A stretch of DNA of 64,000 nucleotides from Streptomyces sp. JJ38 (GCF_019303475.1 NZ_JABLSI010000003.1:98422-162421), one strand, 5' to 3'. Shown: positions 35,362 through 44,966, counted from the first letter of the stretch. Made by a program: numbers and translations. Notes: a model not told the origin generated them from the letters alone.

Positions 35362-36189
35362 TCAGCGGGAGCGGGGCGCCGCGAGGGAGGTCCTGGCGAC
35401 GAGCACGTCGGCTGAGTCGGCGAGCGCGCCTGACTTCGTCTGCGTCGTGGTGCGGCCGAGGGCGGCGGACACCCGTGACGTCGTCGCGCGACCATCACGC
35501 AGGGCGGCTTCCCCCTGCGAAGTGAGCGAGAGGAGCTGGCCGGGCCGATACACGTTCTCGATGGTGTCCTGATGCAATAGCCCGTCTGCGACCAGCCGCT
35601 GCACGGTCTGCGGGAAGACCGCCGGGTCCTGCCGCTGGGCCTTCTCCCGCGAGATGTACGGGTCCTCGCCGATCGCGTTGCGACGAAAGCGAACGCCTCC
35701 GGCCGCAACGGCTTCGAGGGCTACCAGCCCGCGCTCCCCGGCGACGGCCCAGTCGTCGTCCCGGTCGGGCCTCGTCTTCTGGCCCTGCCTGTGGCTCTTG
35801 TTGGTCGCGCGTTGAGCAGGCTCAGGCGAGGAAAGAAGCCGACGGTAGGCGGACAGGGACTCGACGAGCTGGCCGTATGCCCGGTCTTGCTGCGCCAGAA
35901 CGTCTTCGAGTTCGGGGAGTGCGGTCCGCAGCAACACGTACGACACCTGGGCGCGGCCGACTTCACCGCGACCGATGCCTTCGAGCAGCCGCTGAGTCCG
36001 CTGGACCGCGTCGAGCACGCTCTCGTGTCGCTCGTCCAACGCCGCTGCGGCTCCGATGACGCGCGTAGCGGCCTGGTGCAGCGGCTCCCCCGGACCATGC
36101 GCGAGGGCGGGCACGCTGGCATCCTCGGCACCGAGCTCTTCGACGACGAGATAGGGCCCAGGGTGTGTGTCTGCGTCGTACGGGTTCAC
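35362..36189 (-). CDS. Hypothetical helical protein with C-terminal winged-helix-like domain
   Basis: This 275-residue protein has a long helical middle (ERHESVLDAVQRTQRLLEGIGRGEVGRAQVSYVLLRTALPELEDVLAQQDRAYGQLVESL), probably coiled coil. A C-terminal TVQRLVADGLLHQDTIENVYRPGQLLSLTSQGEAAL resembles a winged-helix end. The last bases overlap the preceding gene at 36186-36189. Not recognised by family. Confidence 0.6.
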   Translation of the reverse strand: MNPYDADTHPGPYLVVEELGAEDASVPALAHGPGEPLHQAATRVIGAAAALDERHESVLDAVQRTQRLLEGIGRGEVGRAQVSYVLLRTALPELEDVLAQQDRAYGQLVESLSAYRRLLSSPEPAQRATNKSHRQGQKTRPDRDDDWAVAGERGLVALEAVAAGGVRFRRNAIGEDPYISREKAQRQDPAVFPQTVQRLVADGLLHQDTIENVYRPGQLLSLTSQGEAALRDGRATTSRVSAALGRTTTQTKSGALADSADVLVARTSLAAPRSR

Positions 36190-36851
36190 TCCGTCGCCTC
36201 CATCCGGGCGAGCAGGGAGCGGACCAGAGCGGGCAGGCTCCCGGGGTCGTCGCCCAGCCGAGGGCGGTTGGTCGCTTCGCGGAGGAGATCGGCGTCATCG
36301 AGCAGACCGCTGGAGATCTCCATGCAGGCGTCGGTGATCCGGGCGGCGGCGAGCAGCGACTGGGAGAGAACCTCCATGTAGTCCTCCGGCGCGAGGCCGG
36401 CGGCCTCGGCTGCGTTGCGGACCGCCTCCAACTCAAGCGCGCTGAACGCGAAGTCGAACTCGTCGTCCTGCTCGGTTCCGCCGGACGCGGCGACGATCGG
36501 GGCGCAGGGCTCCGTAGGGATGCCCACGCGGGTACAGATCTCGTCGACCGAGGAGGTCAGCTCGGCGAACGACTCGGTGAGCCACCCCAGCGCGGAGGCG
36601 TAGGAGGCCAGAGCGAACAGGCCCGCCGAACCAGCGGGGCGTGGCTCGGCGGCCACGAAGCCCTCGAACCGGTCGTTCAGCCCGGTGATCACGCGGGGCC
36701 CAGCGGCCAGCGGACCCAAGACGGGATGCAGGTAGGAGCGGGCGGCAGCCGTCGGGTATTCAGCGGCAGGGATGCCGACGACGTTTTGAGCGGCCTCGGT
36801 GAGGAGATCCGCCAGCTCTGAACGGGTCAGCGCAGTAGGGTCGGTGGTCAT
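36186..36851 (-). CDS. Hypothetical protein
   Basis: This 221-residue, acidic, largely helical protein contains PAAARSYLHPVLGPLAAGPRVITGLNDRFEGF and LSQSLLAAARITDACMEISSGLLDDADLL. It overlaps both neighbours by 4 bases and so is translated as part of the conjugation operon. Not recognised. Confidence 0.65.
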   Translation of the reverse strand: MTTDPTALTRSELADLLTEAAQNVVGIPAAEYPTAAARSYLHPVLGPLAAGPRVITGLNDRFEGFVAAEPRPAGSAGLFALASYASALGWLTESFAELTSSVDEICTRVGIPTEPCAPIVAASGGTEQDDEFDFAFSALELEAVRNAAEAAGLAPEDYMEVLSQSLLAAARITDACMEISSGLLDDADLLREATNRPRLGDDPGSLPALVRSLLARMEATE

Positions 36852-37324
36852 CGCTGGGCGGCCTTTCGGGGGGCAGTGGCCGAGGGCGGCGCTGTTGGCG
36901 GGGCAGTCGCGCGGCCCGCTGTCGGCCGTTCGGCGGTGAGCGTCGAGCGGGACCGGGCGGCCTGGACGCGGGCCTCCGTGGCGGAGTCCGGTCCGACCTC
37001 TTGCTGGGGGCCGGTCCGCAGGTGGGCCGCGCGGTAGACCGCGTAGTCCTTCCGGCTGCCAGCCGCCACGAGGTAGATCTCGCGCTTGTGGGTCGAGGTC
37101 GGTGGCGCCTGGCGAAACTGGATGACCAGCCGGTAAGAGACCTCCGGGTCGACGTACACCTTGTGGAAGCCGGCGAGACGGCCCTTCAACGGCAGGCAGT
37201 CGTCGCTTCCGTGGACCAGGTTCTGCAGCTCCAGCAAGGCCAAGTCGCGTATCCCATCGGGGAGTTTCCGCAGATCGGCGATGGCGTCAGGGTGCGCGGC
37301 GAAGGCGAAGCGGGCGCGGCTCAC
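36848..37324 (-). CDS. RelE/ParE-like fold protein with extended basic tail
   Basis: In this 158-residue protein, residues 1-95 read like a RelE-superfamily toxin: FAFAAHPDAIADLRKLPDGIRDLALLELQNLV, then LPLKGRLAGFHKVYVDPEVSYRLVIQF and REIYLVAAGSRKDYAVYRAAHLR. The second half is a disordered, Arg/Ala-rich extension not seen in ordinary toxins. No antitoxin-like gene is adjacent. It sits inside the conjugation operon (GTGA overlap), so a structural or regulatory role is as likely as toxicity. Confidence 0.65.
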   Translation of the reverse strand: MSRARFAFAAHPDAIADLRKLPDGIRDLALLELQNLVHGSDDCLPLKGRLAGFHKVYVDPEVSYRLVIQFRQAPPTSTHKREIYLVAAGSRKDYAVYRAAHLRTGPQQEVGPDSATEARVQAARSRSTLTAERPTAGRATAPPTAPPSATAPRKAAQR

Positions 37325-38091
37325 AGCAGCCTCCCCTGGACCGGGCACGGGAACGGTGCCGCCGCTGTCGCGCGGGGCGCGTGGAGACGGGCCTGCGGTG
37401 TCGGAGAGGTACGGGCTGACCGGGAGAGGGCGACGCGGGACCGGACAGCAGCACCGTTGTGGTCGCTGTACTCCGGAGGCTCGGGCAGCGGTTCGCTGCG
37501 CTTGTCGAGCCAGGTCTGGGCGACGGCGTCGTCGGGGAAGGCGCCCTCGCGCATCGTGTACGTGCCGGCATCGTGGTTCCACTCCTCGTAGAAGAGGCGA
37601 ATCGGTGCCTGGGTAACCTGGGAGTCGCGGACGAGTGCCCACGCCTCGCTGGGGTCGTAGTCCGAGGTGTAGGTGTCGAGGACCTCGTAGCGGGTGCCCG
37701 ACTTCTGGATCTGGTGTTCCACCTGGACGGTGAGGTCGTCGGCGGGCTCGATGAAGTCGCCACCGCGAAGTGCGAGCTCTTCGAGGGGGCAGCCGCGTTC
37801 TGCCAGCCAGTTCTGGGCGAAGGACGCCGTGGCGTGGCGGCTCGTCTCGAACGTGAACGTGGACTGCCGCAGATCCCGAGCGACCGCGATCGCAACGAGC
37901 TGCGGCTCGCCGGGGATCCCCCACGTGACCGATCGGTCGTGGGCGAGGACGAAGCTGTGCGAACCGGCGGGCGTGGTGTGGTGTTGGGACAGCACCGTCA
38001 AGTCGCCAGCACGGAGAGCCTCCATCGCCTCCTCGGAGGCACCGTCGGTCGGCGAGAGGTCGTCGAGGTCGAAGTCGAGGGTGTCGATCAC
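37321..38091 (-). CDS. Hypothetical protein
   Basis: This 256-residue protein starts with an acidic segment (DTLDFDLDDLSPTDGASEEAMEALRAGDLTVL). Two similar-looking mixed blocks follow: FETSRHATASFAQNWLAERGCPLEEL and YEEWNHDAGTYTMREGAFPDDAVAQTWLDKRSEP. The basic tail is disordered. GTG 38091 overlaps the upstream stop. Not recognised. Confidence 0.6.
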   Translation of the reverse strand: MIDTLDFDLDDLSPTDGASEEAMEALRAGDLTVLSQHHTTPAGSHSFVLAHDRSVTWGIPGEPQLVAIAVARDLRQSTFTFETSRHATASFAQNWLAERGCPLEELALRGGDFIEPADDLTVQVEHQIQKSGTRYEVLDTYTSDYDPSEAWALVRDSQVTQAPIRLFYEEWNHDAGTYTMREGAFPDDAVAQTWLDKRSEPLPEPPEYSDHNGAAVRSRVALSRSARTSPTPQARLHAPRATAAAPFPCPVQGRLL

Positions 38092-38681
38092 GCCGCCGCC
38101 TGCTCGGGCGCCGGGGTGGCCAGCACCCGGTGGTTGGGGCGAGTTGTGCTGGTCGTGCAGGCCGCGAAGGGTCCGTCGGGTGCACGTAGGTGCGCCAGGG
38201 TCTGGTCCAAGTGGTCGCGGTGCCAGGTCGACGGGCCGGACAGGCCGGCCTCTGTGTCGGTGAACTGCTGCCAAGCGAGCCAGAGTGCGTGGAGCCGGGC
38301 GACGGCCTCGGGGTGTTCGTGCCAGTGCGCGCACCAGGGACGGCTCGTGCTGATCTCCCGGCCGTACACCGGCAAGAAGAGGTGGTGCACCCAGTCGCTG
38401 AGGGCAGCGAGTTCGACGGCGTACGCCTCGCCGCCCAGGGCGAGGATGAACACCGAGGCGGGGCCGTCGGTCTTCTTGCCGTCAGCCGCCTCGGCTTCCG
38501 GAGCGCCGTCCGCCGACTGGCCGGCGGCGGACTCGGGCTCGGAGCCGAGGCGGTCAAGGATGACGCCGTGCTGCCTGACCTCGGCCATGGTCTTGGCGAG
38601 TGTGCTGGCGAGGTCGTCAAGGTCTGCGTCGGGGACGCGGTACGGCTCGGGGTCGGGGAAGGTAAAGCTGTTGTCGGCCAT
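38088..38681 (-). CDS. DUF4913-like protein
   Basis: This 197-residue protein has a central region LAALSDWVHHLFLPVYGREISTSRPWCAHWHEHPEAVARLHALWLAWQQF. With its WCxxWxxHPEAxxRLxxLWxAW spacing it is the signature of DUF4913, found on actinobacterial plasmids. An HLDQTLAHLRAPDGPFAAC segment follows. ATG 38681 has GGAG upstream; ATG 38696 does not. Confidence 0.7.
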   Translation of the reverse strand: MADNSFTFPDPEPYRVPDADLDDLASTLAKTMAEVRQHGVILDRLGSEPESAAGQSADGAPEAEAADGKKTDGPASVFILALGGEAYAVELAALSDWVHHLFLPVYGREISTSRPWCAHWHEHPEAVARLHALWLAWQQFTDTEAGLSGPSTWHRDHLDQTLAHLRAPDGPFAACTTSTTRPNHRVLATPAPEQAAA

Positions 38682-38774
38682 GAGGGTGTGCTCCATCTGT
38701 GAGACGGCGACATGCCCGAGAGGATCCGGAGAAACAGCGGTTTGGTCCGGCCGGAAGAACGCGGTAGTGGAGCG

Positions 38775-39957
38775 CTACGGGTCGGCGCGGTGGGGACAGT
38801 GGGGAAAGGGTGGTGCCAGCAAATTCAAGGCGCGCGCAGCCTGTTGTGGGACGACACCGTTGCCGAGCGCGGTGAGCTGCGCTGGACGGCCGAGCCCCGG
38901 AGTCGCGGTGACCCAGCCGGCGTCGAGGCCCTGCATCCACTCCACGAAGTCCGAGCGGAGCCGACCGGCCGCGTCCGTGGGGGCCGGGGCAGGACGGGTG
39001 AGCCTCTCCCATCGGGTGATGGCGGGTCCGTACGCTCCCCATCGCCGGTCCGCACTCCTGCCTCCGGCGTCTCCTCCGCCCAGAGGGGCAGGACCACCGC
39101 CGACAAGGGAGGCCGCCATCCCTTCCCGGGTCGGCGGCCCGGGGTGCCCGTATCGCTGGCCCTCGGCGTGGGCAACAGAGACGCCGCCGCACTGGGCAGG
39201 GTCATGTCGCCATTGCCATGCCGCTGGTTCGGCGAACCCTTGATCCCGTCCGACGCCTTCGGGGTCGGCAGCAGCAGCCACTCGACCTCGTCGGCCAGGT
39301 TCGGGCCGTGCCCCCCGCTCTTCCGCTTCGACGGATGCTGCGAGCCGCCGTTCTTCCCGATGTTGCTGGTCGGCGTCTTCAGCAGGGTGCCCGGCGGGCC
39401 ATGCGGCGAGGAAGGTCCGCTCGCGGCGGTGCGGGGCCCCGACGTCGGAGGCGCGAAGCACGAGCCACTTCGCGTCGTACCCGAGGTCGGCCAGGGATCC
39501 GAGTACGGCACCGAGTGCCCGCAGAGCAGGCTGACCTGCGGTGTCTCCCAGACACCACGGACAGAGTTCCACGTCGCCAGGGGAACCGGCGGGGGAGGTG
39601 AGGAGGCCGCGCACATTCTCGATCACAACCAGGCAGGGTCGGAGGGCCTCGACCGCACGGGCGACGTGCAGCCAGAGCCCGGAGCGGGTCTGGGCGTTGA
39701 GTCCGGCCCGGCGGCCGGCGACCGAGACGTCTTTGACAGGGAAAGCCGGCCGTCAGGACGCACACCCGGGGCACGGTGGACCAGTCGACGGTCGTGATGT
39801 CGCCCAGGTTGGGGACGCCGGGCCAGTGGCGGGCCAGGATGCGCGAGGCGTTCGGATCGACCTCCGCGTGCCAGGCGAGCGTGCCGCCGAGGGCGGCCTG
39901 CACGCCCAGGTCAAGGCCGCCGTACCCGGAGCACACCGAGCCGATGGTGTGCGGCAT
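38775..39957 (-). pseudogene. DNA cytosine-5 methyltransferase, multiply frameshifted
   Basis: Reading leftwards from ATG 39957: IGSVCSGYGGLDLGV (motif I) and LTAGFPCQ (motif IV, catalytic Cys) in one frame. The frame changes at the AAA at 39732-39734 to DVSVAGRRAGL, VVIENVRGLL (motif VI ENV) and VGAPHRRERTFLAAWP (motif VIII). It changes again near 39391 to SNIGKNGGSQHPS and PTPRASDTGTPGRR (target-recognition region), then back to WVTATPGLGRPAQLTALGNGVVPQQAA (motifs IX-X). At least three frame changes preclude function as sequenced. Confidence 0.85.
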
Positions 39958-40496
39958 CAGCGTCGTCCGAGAAGTCGGCGGAAGGAGGACAACGGTGCTT
40001 GGGGAGGCGATGAGGAGTCGGAGGGCTGCAGATCTGTCGTGGTCCGCAGCAGCGCGGCATCGGACCGGACTTGTACTTCTGCGGCGCGGGCTGCTGTGCG
40101 CAGGTCGGTCGCCGCGTGTTGCAGATTCGTTCGTGAGTATCGGAGCGTGTTGTCCAATCCTTCGGACGCGATCTCGCGGAAGCCGGGATCGCATCCGTCT
40201 GGGTCGGTGAGCTGGATGAGTAGGTGGCTGGCGTTGCCCAGGGCGGAGAGTGCCTCCCCTGTATTCTCCAGCGCGGCGGCGAGAGCCTCCGATGCTCGGC
40301 TCGTTTCTTGGATCCCTTGCTGCGCGAAGGCGGTGATGTGCTGTGCCGCTTCCGCGATGTGGCCAGCCAGTCGGAGGGTCGCGTGAGGGTCCGGCTGCTG
40401 GCACTGGTCGGCCGCTTGAGGAACCTGACTGGCGAGATCCTCCAACTGCTGTGCCGTGCGATGCAGGTAGTTGTTCGGGTGAGGGAGCTGGGACAT
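39957..40496 (-). CDS. Hypothetical helical protein
   Basis: This 179-residue protein is almost entirely helical with long Ala/Gln-rich stretches (HITAFAQQGIQETSRASEALAAALENTGEALSALG), suggesting a coiled coil. GGAG precedes ATG 40496. Its stop shares a base with the start of the methyltransferase pseudogene. Not recognised. Confidence 0.6.
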   Translation of the reverse strand: MSQLPHPNNYLHRTAQQLEDLASQVPQAADQCQQPDPHATLRLAGHIAEAAQHITAFAQQGIQETSRASEALAAALENTGEALSALGNASHLLIQLTDPDGCDPGFREIASEGLDNTLRYSRTNLQHAATDLRTAARAAEVQVRSDAALLRTTTDLQPSDSSSPPQAPLSSFRRLLGRR

Positions 40497-40525
40497 GATC
40501 GTCTCCAAGGAGTCGTAACGGGCTT

Positions 40526-41719
40526 CTAGGTGCGGGAGGGCCGGCCAGGCGTGAACGGACGTGGCATCGGAAGCGGGATGTGGTCATCCGGCGTGTGAGT
40601 AGACGGTCCGAGCCGGGTGCTGCTGTTGGATGAGCCGAGATGAGACGTGCTGCGAGCGAGAGCGGCATGGGCCCGTCCGGCGGGTGGTGCAGTGGGGGCT
40701 GTTCGGGTTGGGGCGGAGTAGCCATTCGCGGTCTCCCAGCGGGTGCGCACCTCGTCGAGCGGGCCGAGCGCGTGCAAGGCGTGGTTGATCAGCCGGCCGG
40801 GGCCCAGTACCTCGTCCTGGGCCAGAGCCCGGATGGCACGCGCGGAGGCGGCTGCAGTGCGGGTGAGAGAGGAGCGCACCACCCGGTTCCCGAACCAGTC
40901 GGCGGTGCCCGGGACCATGCCCTCGCAGACGGCGGTCAGTTGCTCGCTCGACAGGGTGCCGTCGGCCAGGAGGCCGCGCCGCTGGGCCTCCCAGAGGAGG
41001 GTGATCCGGTCGATGGGTTCGCCGCGGTGGTGCAGCGCGCCCAGGCACCGGTAGAGCTGCCCGTGGGTCGGGTCGGCGAAGTCTCCCGGCCGTAGCCAGG
41101 TCACCACCTCCTCCATGGCCCCCGGCTGTTCGGTGAGGACGGCCAGGAGAAACCGCTCGTCCTCGGTGACCTGGTCGGATTGCGCCAACGGTGGGACGTC
41201 TGCGGCGGCACCGTGCGCAGTGGCGGGTGGGACCGGACGTGGATCGGTTCCCCAGCGCCGCGCTAGATCGGTGAGCACGCCGGTCAGGACGTCCGCCGTG
41301 TGCAGCGCTTCCTCGACCTCACCCTGGGTGGCGTCGGCCCGCGCCGCCTGGTGGAGACGGATCGCGTGCTGGGCGACGGTGCGGTGAATCGCCCCCTCCA
41401 GCACCATGCGGCCGTACACCCGGGCGTGCTCGGTTCGGGGACACGCCTGGATCACGGTGTGGGCGTACGCCGCGGTCAGACCTCGCACGTGCAGTCCGGC
41501 CTCGTCGACCGCGTCGGTCACCCACGACAGCGGCAACGGACCGTGAGCCGAGAGTGCGGGGTGGCCGTCGTTGCGGAGCTTGCGGAGCGCGCCGAACAGC
41601 GCCTGGTGGACGGGTCGATAGAAGTGGTCAGGGGCGAGCCACTCCAGGTGCGTGAGCTGGTCGGGGTCGAGGAACACGGCGCCGAGGACCGCCTGCTCGG
41701 CGCTCGTTAGCGGGTCCAC
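40526..41719 (-). CDS. Protein with two DnaB-helicase N-terminal-like domains and no helicase core
   Basis: This 397-residue protein has two DnaB-N-like units. The first, about 5-110, has SAEQAVLGAVFLDPDQLTHLEWLAPDHFYRPVHQALFGALRKL. The second, about 185-290, has EDERFLLAVLTEQPGAMEEVVTWLRPGDFADPTHGQLYRCLGAL and RITLLWEAQRRGLL. No Walker A or RecA-like ATPase follows. A disordered basic tail ends the protein. It could bind primase or the host helicase (inference). Confidence 0.75.
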   Translation of the reverse strand: MDPLTSAEQAVLGAVFLDPDQLTHLEWLAPDHFYRPVHQALFGALRKLRNDGHPALSAHGPLPLSWVTDAVDEAGLHVRGLTAAYAHTVIQACPRTEHARVYGRMVLEGAIHRTVAQHAIRLHQAARADATQGEVEEALHTADVLTGVLTDLARRWGTDPRPVPPATAHGAAADVPPLAQSDQVTEDERFLLAVLTEQPGAMEEVVTWLRPGDFADPTHGQLYRCLGALHHRGEPIDRITLLWEAQRRGLLADGTLSSEQLTAVCEGMVPGTADWFGNRVVRSSLTRTAAASARAIRALAQDEVLGPGRLINHALHALGPLDEVRTRWETANGYSAPTRTAPTAPPAGRAHAALARSTSHLGSSNSSTRLGPSTHTPDDHIPLPMPRPFTPGRPSRT

Positions 41720-41955
41720 AGACGGCCTCCTGGGTCAGGAGTGGAGGGCTCAACCTGCTGGATACGGAGGTTGGCGACTGCCCGGTCCGCAGCGGCCATC
41801 GCTTGGGCGAAGTCGTCCAGGACGGCGGTGAAGGCGGGATCGGAGGCTGGGACCGAGCCGGCTCCGCCATCCAGCCACCACTGGCCGCCCCGCAGAATGA
41901 CCGGAGAGTGGGCCAACCGTCGGGGGCGCGGTGTGGGCGGTGTGGGCGCGCTCAT
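41707..41955 (-). CDS. Small hypothetical protein
   Basis: This 82-residue protein reads HSPVILRGGQWWLDGGAGSVPASDPAFTAVLDDFAQAMAAADRAVANLRIQQ, with a short helix at the end. It overlaps the coupling-protein gene (4 bases) and the downstream gene (13 bases), so it belongs to the operon. Not recognised. Confidence 0.6.
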   Translation of the reverse strand: MSAPTPPTPRPRRLAHSPVILRGGQWWLDGGAGSVPASDPAFTAVLDDFAQAMAAADRAVANLRIQQVEPSTPDPGGRLWTR

Positions 41956-43740
41956 GCCGACAGCCCCAGGTCGTCCTGGCCGATGCTCTTCGCGAGGGCC
42001 CGCTCGGTGATCGCCTTCGTGGCGCGAGCGGCGTCCGGCCCGATCACCTTGGCGGAGGGCTCCTTGTACCAGGGCTTGAGGTTGAGCATGGCGACCCGGA
42101 TCCCGGTGGCCAGCAGCAGCACCTTGCCCTTGGGCAAGGCACGGATGGCGTCCGGCGGCAGGATCCGCTCGGTGCGCATGCTTACCGAGGTGGACTTGCC
42201 GCCCTCGCTCCTCGACACCGAGGTGGTCTGGACATCGTGGTCACCGACCTGCCTGCTGAGGCGGTCGGCGAAGTCGGCATCGTCGATGCCCGATCCGATG
42301 ATCTTGACGGTGGCAGCGGAGTACAGAGCGTCCATGCCTGCCTCGCCCCAGCACCGCTGGCCCTGACGGTACGACTGCAAGATCGTCATCGGGATGACGC
42401 CCCGGCTGCCCAGGTGCGAGTACAGGTCGGGGAGATCCGAGATGCGGCACACGTTCGCCGCCTCGTCGAGGACGCACAGGGCGGGCGGGTCGAGTCGTCC
42501 GCCGGAGCGCTCGGCGACGATCACGGCCGCGCGCATCACGGCGTCGGCCGCCGCCGCGATGATCGCGCTCGCGCTGCCGCCGCCGTCCTTGCTCAGCAGG
42601 TACAGGGTGTCGCGGGAGGTGGCGAAGGCCAACGGCTGGAACTCAGGGAGGTCCTCGTTCGGGGTGACCCAGGCGGCGACGGCCGGGTCGAGCAGGCAGC
42701 TCGCGTACTGCCTCGCTGTCTCGTAGATGCCATCGCGCGTTTCGGTCGCGCCGGAGACGGTGCCCTGGAGCTGGGCGGCGACCGCGTGGTGCCCGGCGTC
42801 GGTGAGGAGGTCCACCGGGGTGCGGTCGGCCGGCATGGCGAGCCAGGCCAGGACGTCGGTAATCGGCCGCCGGTGGGACGCGGCGGCGAGGAAGAGGGCT
42901 CCGAGGGTGTTGGTCGCGGCGGTGGACCAGAAGTCGGAACCGCTGGACTCGTCCACGCTCGCGGTGACGAAATGCCCCGCCAACCTCTTCGCCCCGGCGA
43001 GATCGCGGGCGTCAGCGAGGATGTCCCACCACATCTCGCGCGGGTGATGGGCGATCTGCTGCGGGTCGAGGGTCCAGATCGTGCCGATCTCGGCGCGAGC
43101 GTCCACCGTAGCGGTGAAGGCGTCGTTCGCAGCCTTGTTACTGGTGAGCAGGACCGGACCCGGTGCCGAGAGGATCGCGGGGATCGCCAGCCCGGACGTC
43201 TTGCCGGAACGCGGGGCCATGATCGCGACGATCACGTCCTCCCAGGACGCGCGGACCTCCGCGCGACCGGGATCGAGGGTGCCGAGCAGGATGCCGCGGT
43301 CAGCGGGCAGGACCTCTTTTACTCTCCCGGCCGCCCAGGCTCGGGCGCAGGTTCTTCGCCTTGGCGACGATCTCCTTGTCCAGCAGCGGCGCCAGATCCG
43401 CCTTGCGGGCGAGGCCGGACCTGGACCCAGAACGGCAGCGCATCCACAGCACCGCAGCCGTGACGACCAGAGCCACGGTGAACAAGCCGGGGACGACGCG
43501 GGCCCCGACCATCAGCATGCTGGTGCTCAAGGACGGCCACAGCACCTCCGGGTGCAGCAGCGCTTCCGTGACGCGGAAGGGGGCCCATGTCCCGCTCCCG
43601 ACAAGAACATTGGTGAGGTTGCCGGTGAGCCAGGCGAGGGAGCCGAAGGTTATGGCGGCGCCGAGGCCGCCGATCAGGAGGTAGAGGAGCGCGTCCGACC
43701 CGGTGGTGGTCGAGGGCGCGTTGGTGCGCGGGGATGCCAC
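41952..43740 (-). pseudogene. VirD4/TraG-type T4SS coupling protein split by a +1 frameshift
   Basis: From ATG 43740 the first frame encodes the membrane part (LLYLLIGGLGAAITFGSLAWLTGN, TSMLMVGARVVPGLFTVALVVTAAVL, then LARKADLAPLLDKEIVAKAKNLRPSLGG) and stops at 43300. The next frame, entered at the AAAA before the GAG at about 43315, reads EVLPADRGILLGTLDPGRAEV, Walker A APRSGKTSG, Walker B LCVLDEAANVC and the remaining ATPase core. One extra A accounts for the break. Coupling proteins link the relaxase complex to the T4SS channel, so the loss would block conjugation unless recoded. Confidence 0.88.
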
Positions 43741-43832
43741 GGCGGTTCCTTGGGTGTGCGAGCGGGCGGGGGCGGGGCGCGCCGGCTCTCGTGCAGCTCA
43801 TGGGGAGACTCCTGGGAGTGAAGCGGAACGTT

Positions 43833-44435
43833 TCAGCGGGGTTGGCCGACAGGACGAGACGCCGGCGGCGGCGGTGCGGTGGCCGACGGACTGCCAGTCG
43901 ACGGCGATGTTCCGGCGCACGGCGAGGAGGCGCGGGCGGCCCGCTGCCGGTCTGAATCGGAACTCCGGGCAGTGGACGGCGCAGGAGCAGCTTCGGCACC
44001 GAGGACATCGCCGAGCAACTTCCGGCTGCGCAGGACGTTGACCATTCGGTGGTGCCGGGGGTCTGTGCGCTCTGCAGGACAGGCAGCGACACCGTCCTCG
44101 GCGACCTCCAACTGCTCACGGACGTCTTGGAGCATTCCGTAAGCGGCGGCCAGGTGCGTCCACGTCTCGAAAGCCGGGTTATGGAGCGTGTCGTCGAAGC
44201 CGAGACAGGCGCGAGTCCAGTCGGCGGCAGAGGCGACGAGTTCGGTCAGCTCGGGCAGAGCCCCGACCAGTGCGCCGTTGACCTCCTTGATGATGCCGGC
44301 CACTTTTTCGGGCGTGGCGTCCTCGTGGAGACGAGCGATCATCCCGCGGGCGGAGTGCGGATCGGCGGAAGCACTGGGCAGGTGCCGGACCTGCAGCGGC
44401 TTGTCAGAGCTGGGTGCCCCGCCGCAGCAGGGCAT
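43833..44435 (-). CDS. Hypothetical protein
   Basis: This 200-residue protein is helical in the first 130 residues (IARLHEDATPEKVAGIIKEVNGALVGALPELTELVASAADWTRACLG... AYGMLQDVREQLEVAED), then disordered Ser/Ala/Pro-rich. It begins 9 bases after the upstream stop, in the same operon. Not recognised. Confidence 0.6.
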   Translation of the reverse strand: MPCCGGAPSSDKPLQVRHLPSASADPHSARGMIARLHEDATPEKVAGIIKEVNGALVGALPELTELVASAADWTRACLGFDDTLHNPAFETWTHLAAAYGMLQDVREQLEVAEDGVAACPAERTDPRHHRMVNVLRSRKLLGDVLGAEAAPAPSTARSSDSDRQRAARASSPCAGTSPSTGSPSATAPPPPASRPVGQPR

Positions 44436-44443
44436 CCGGTAGG

Positions 44444-44941
44444 TCAGAAGAAAGGATTCTCTGTGGGTCGGTCGGCCCCGGTGGCGGCTCGGAGCAGTTC
44501 GGTGAGGTCCTCGGGCTCGGACGACCTCTGCTCTATCCACCACCCGGCGCGGGTCACCGTACGAGCGCTCTCCTCGATCCCCGCCCACTCCGCTTCGCTG
44601 GTCGTGCCTTCGGTGACCAGTGCGGTGTAGGCGTTGGCCAGAATCTGGTGACGGCAGCGCACGCCCCAGGGAATGGCCCGCTCGGTCCCCTCCAGGGGAG
44701 GCATCTGGTACTGCTCGGACCAGGCTTCGGACGCGGCCTGCTCCTCGGCGCGCTTCGCCTTGAGCCAGGCGGCCTTGTCCCGCTGGTCGCCCTCGTTCGA
44801 GGCGCGCCAGCAGTCGGTGCAGACCTGCCTGGCAAGCCATTCGGCGAAGCCGGCGCGGCGGTCGGCCGGTCGGTCGGACAGGTCGCGGTCGGCATGGTGA
44901 CCGCAGATGTGGTCGATAGGCCAGATCGTCTTCACGGCCAT
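44444..44941 (-). CDS. Hypothetical protein with Cys/His cluster
   Basis: This 165-residue protein has IDHICGHHADRDL near the N-terminus and ARQVCTDCWRAS at about 38-50, a plausible zinc site. A helical acidic region and AIPWGVRCRHQILANAYTAL follow. Similar small plasmid proteins are common in Streptomyces. Function unknown. Confidence 0.6.
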   Translation of the reverse strand: MAVKTIWPIDHICGHHADRDLSDRPADRRAGFAEWLARQVCTDCWRASNEGDQRDKAAWLKAKRAEEQAASEAWSEQYQMPPLEGTERAIPWGVRCRHQILANAYTALVTEGTTSEAEWAGIEESARTVTRAGWWIEQRSSEPEDLTELLRAATGADRPTENPFF

Positions 44942-44966
44942 GGGAGGGCATCCTCAAGGAGTTGGA

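Noticed and set aside
36848..37324. Toxin-antitoxin locus
   Set aside because: The RelE-like protein has no adjacent antitoxin candidate, carries a long unusual tail and is embedded in the conjugation operon.
37459..39243. 594-residue rightward frame
   Set aside because: It spans several leftward conjugation-operon genes in antisense and has no domain.
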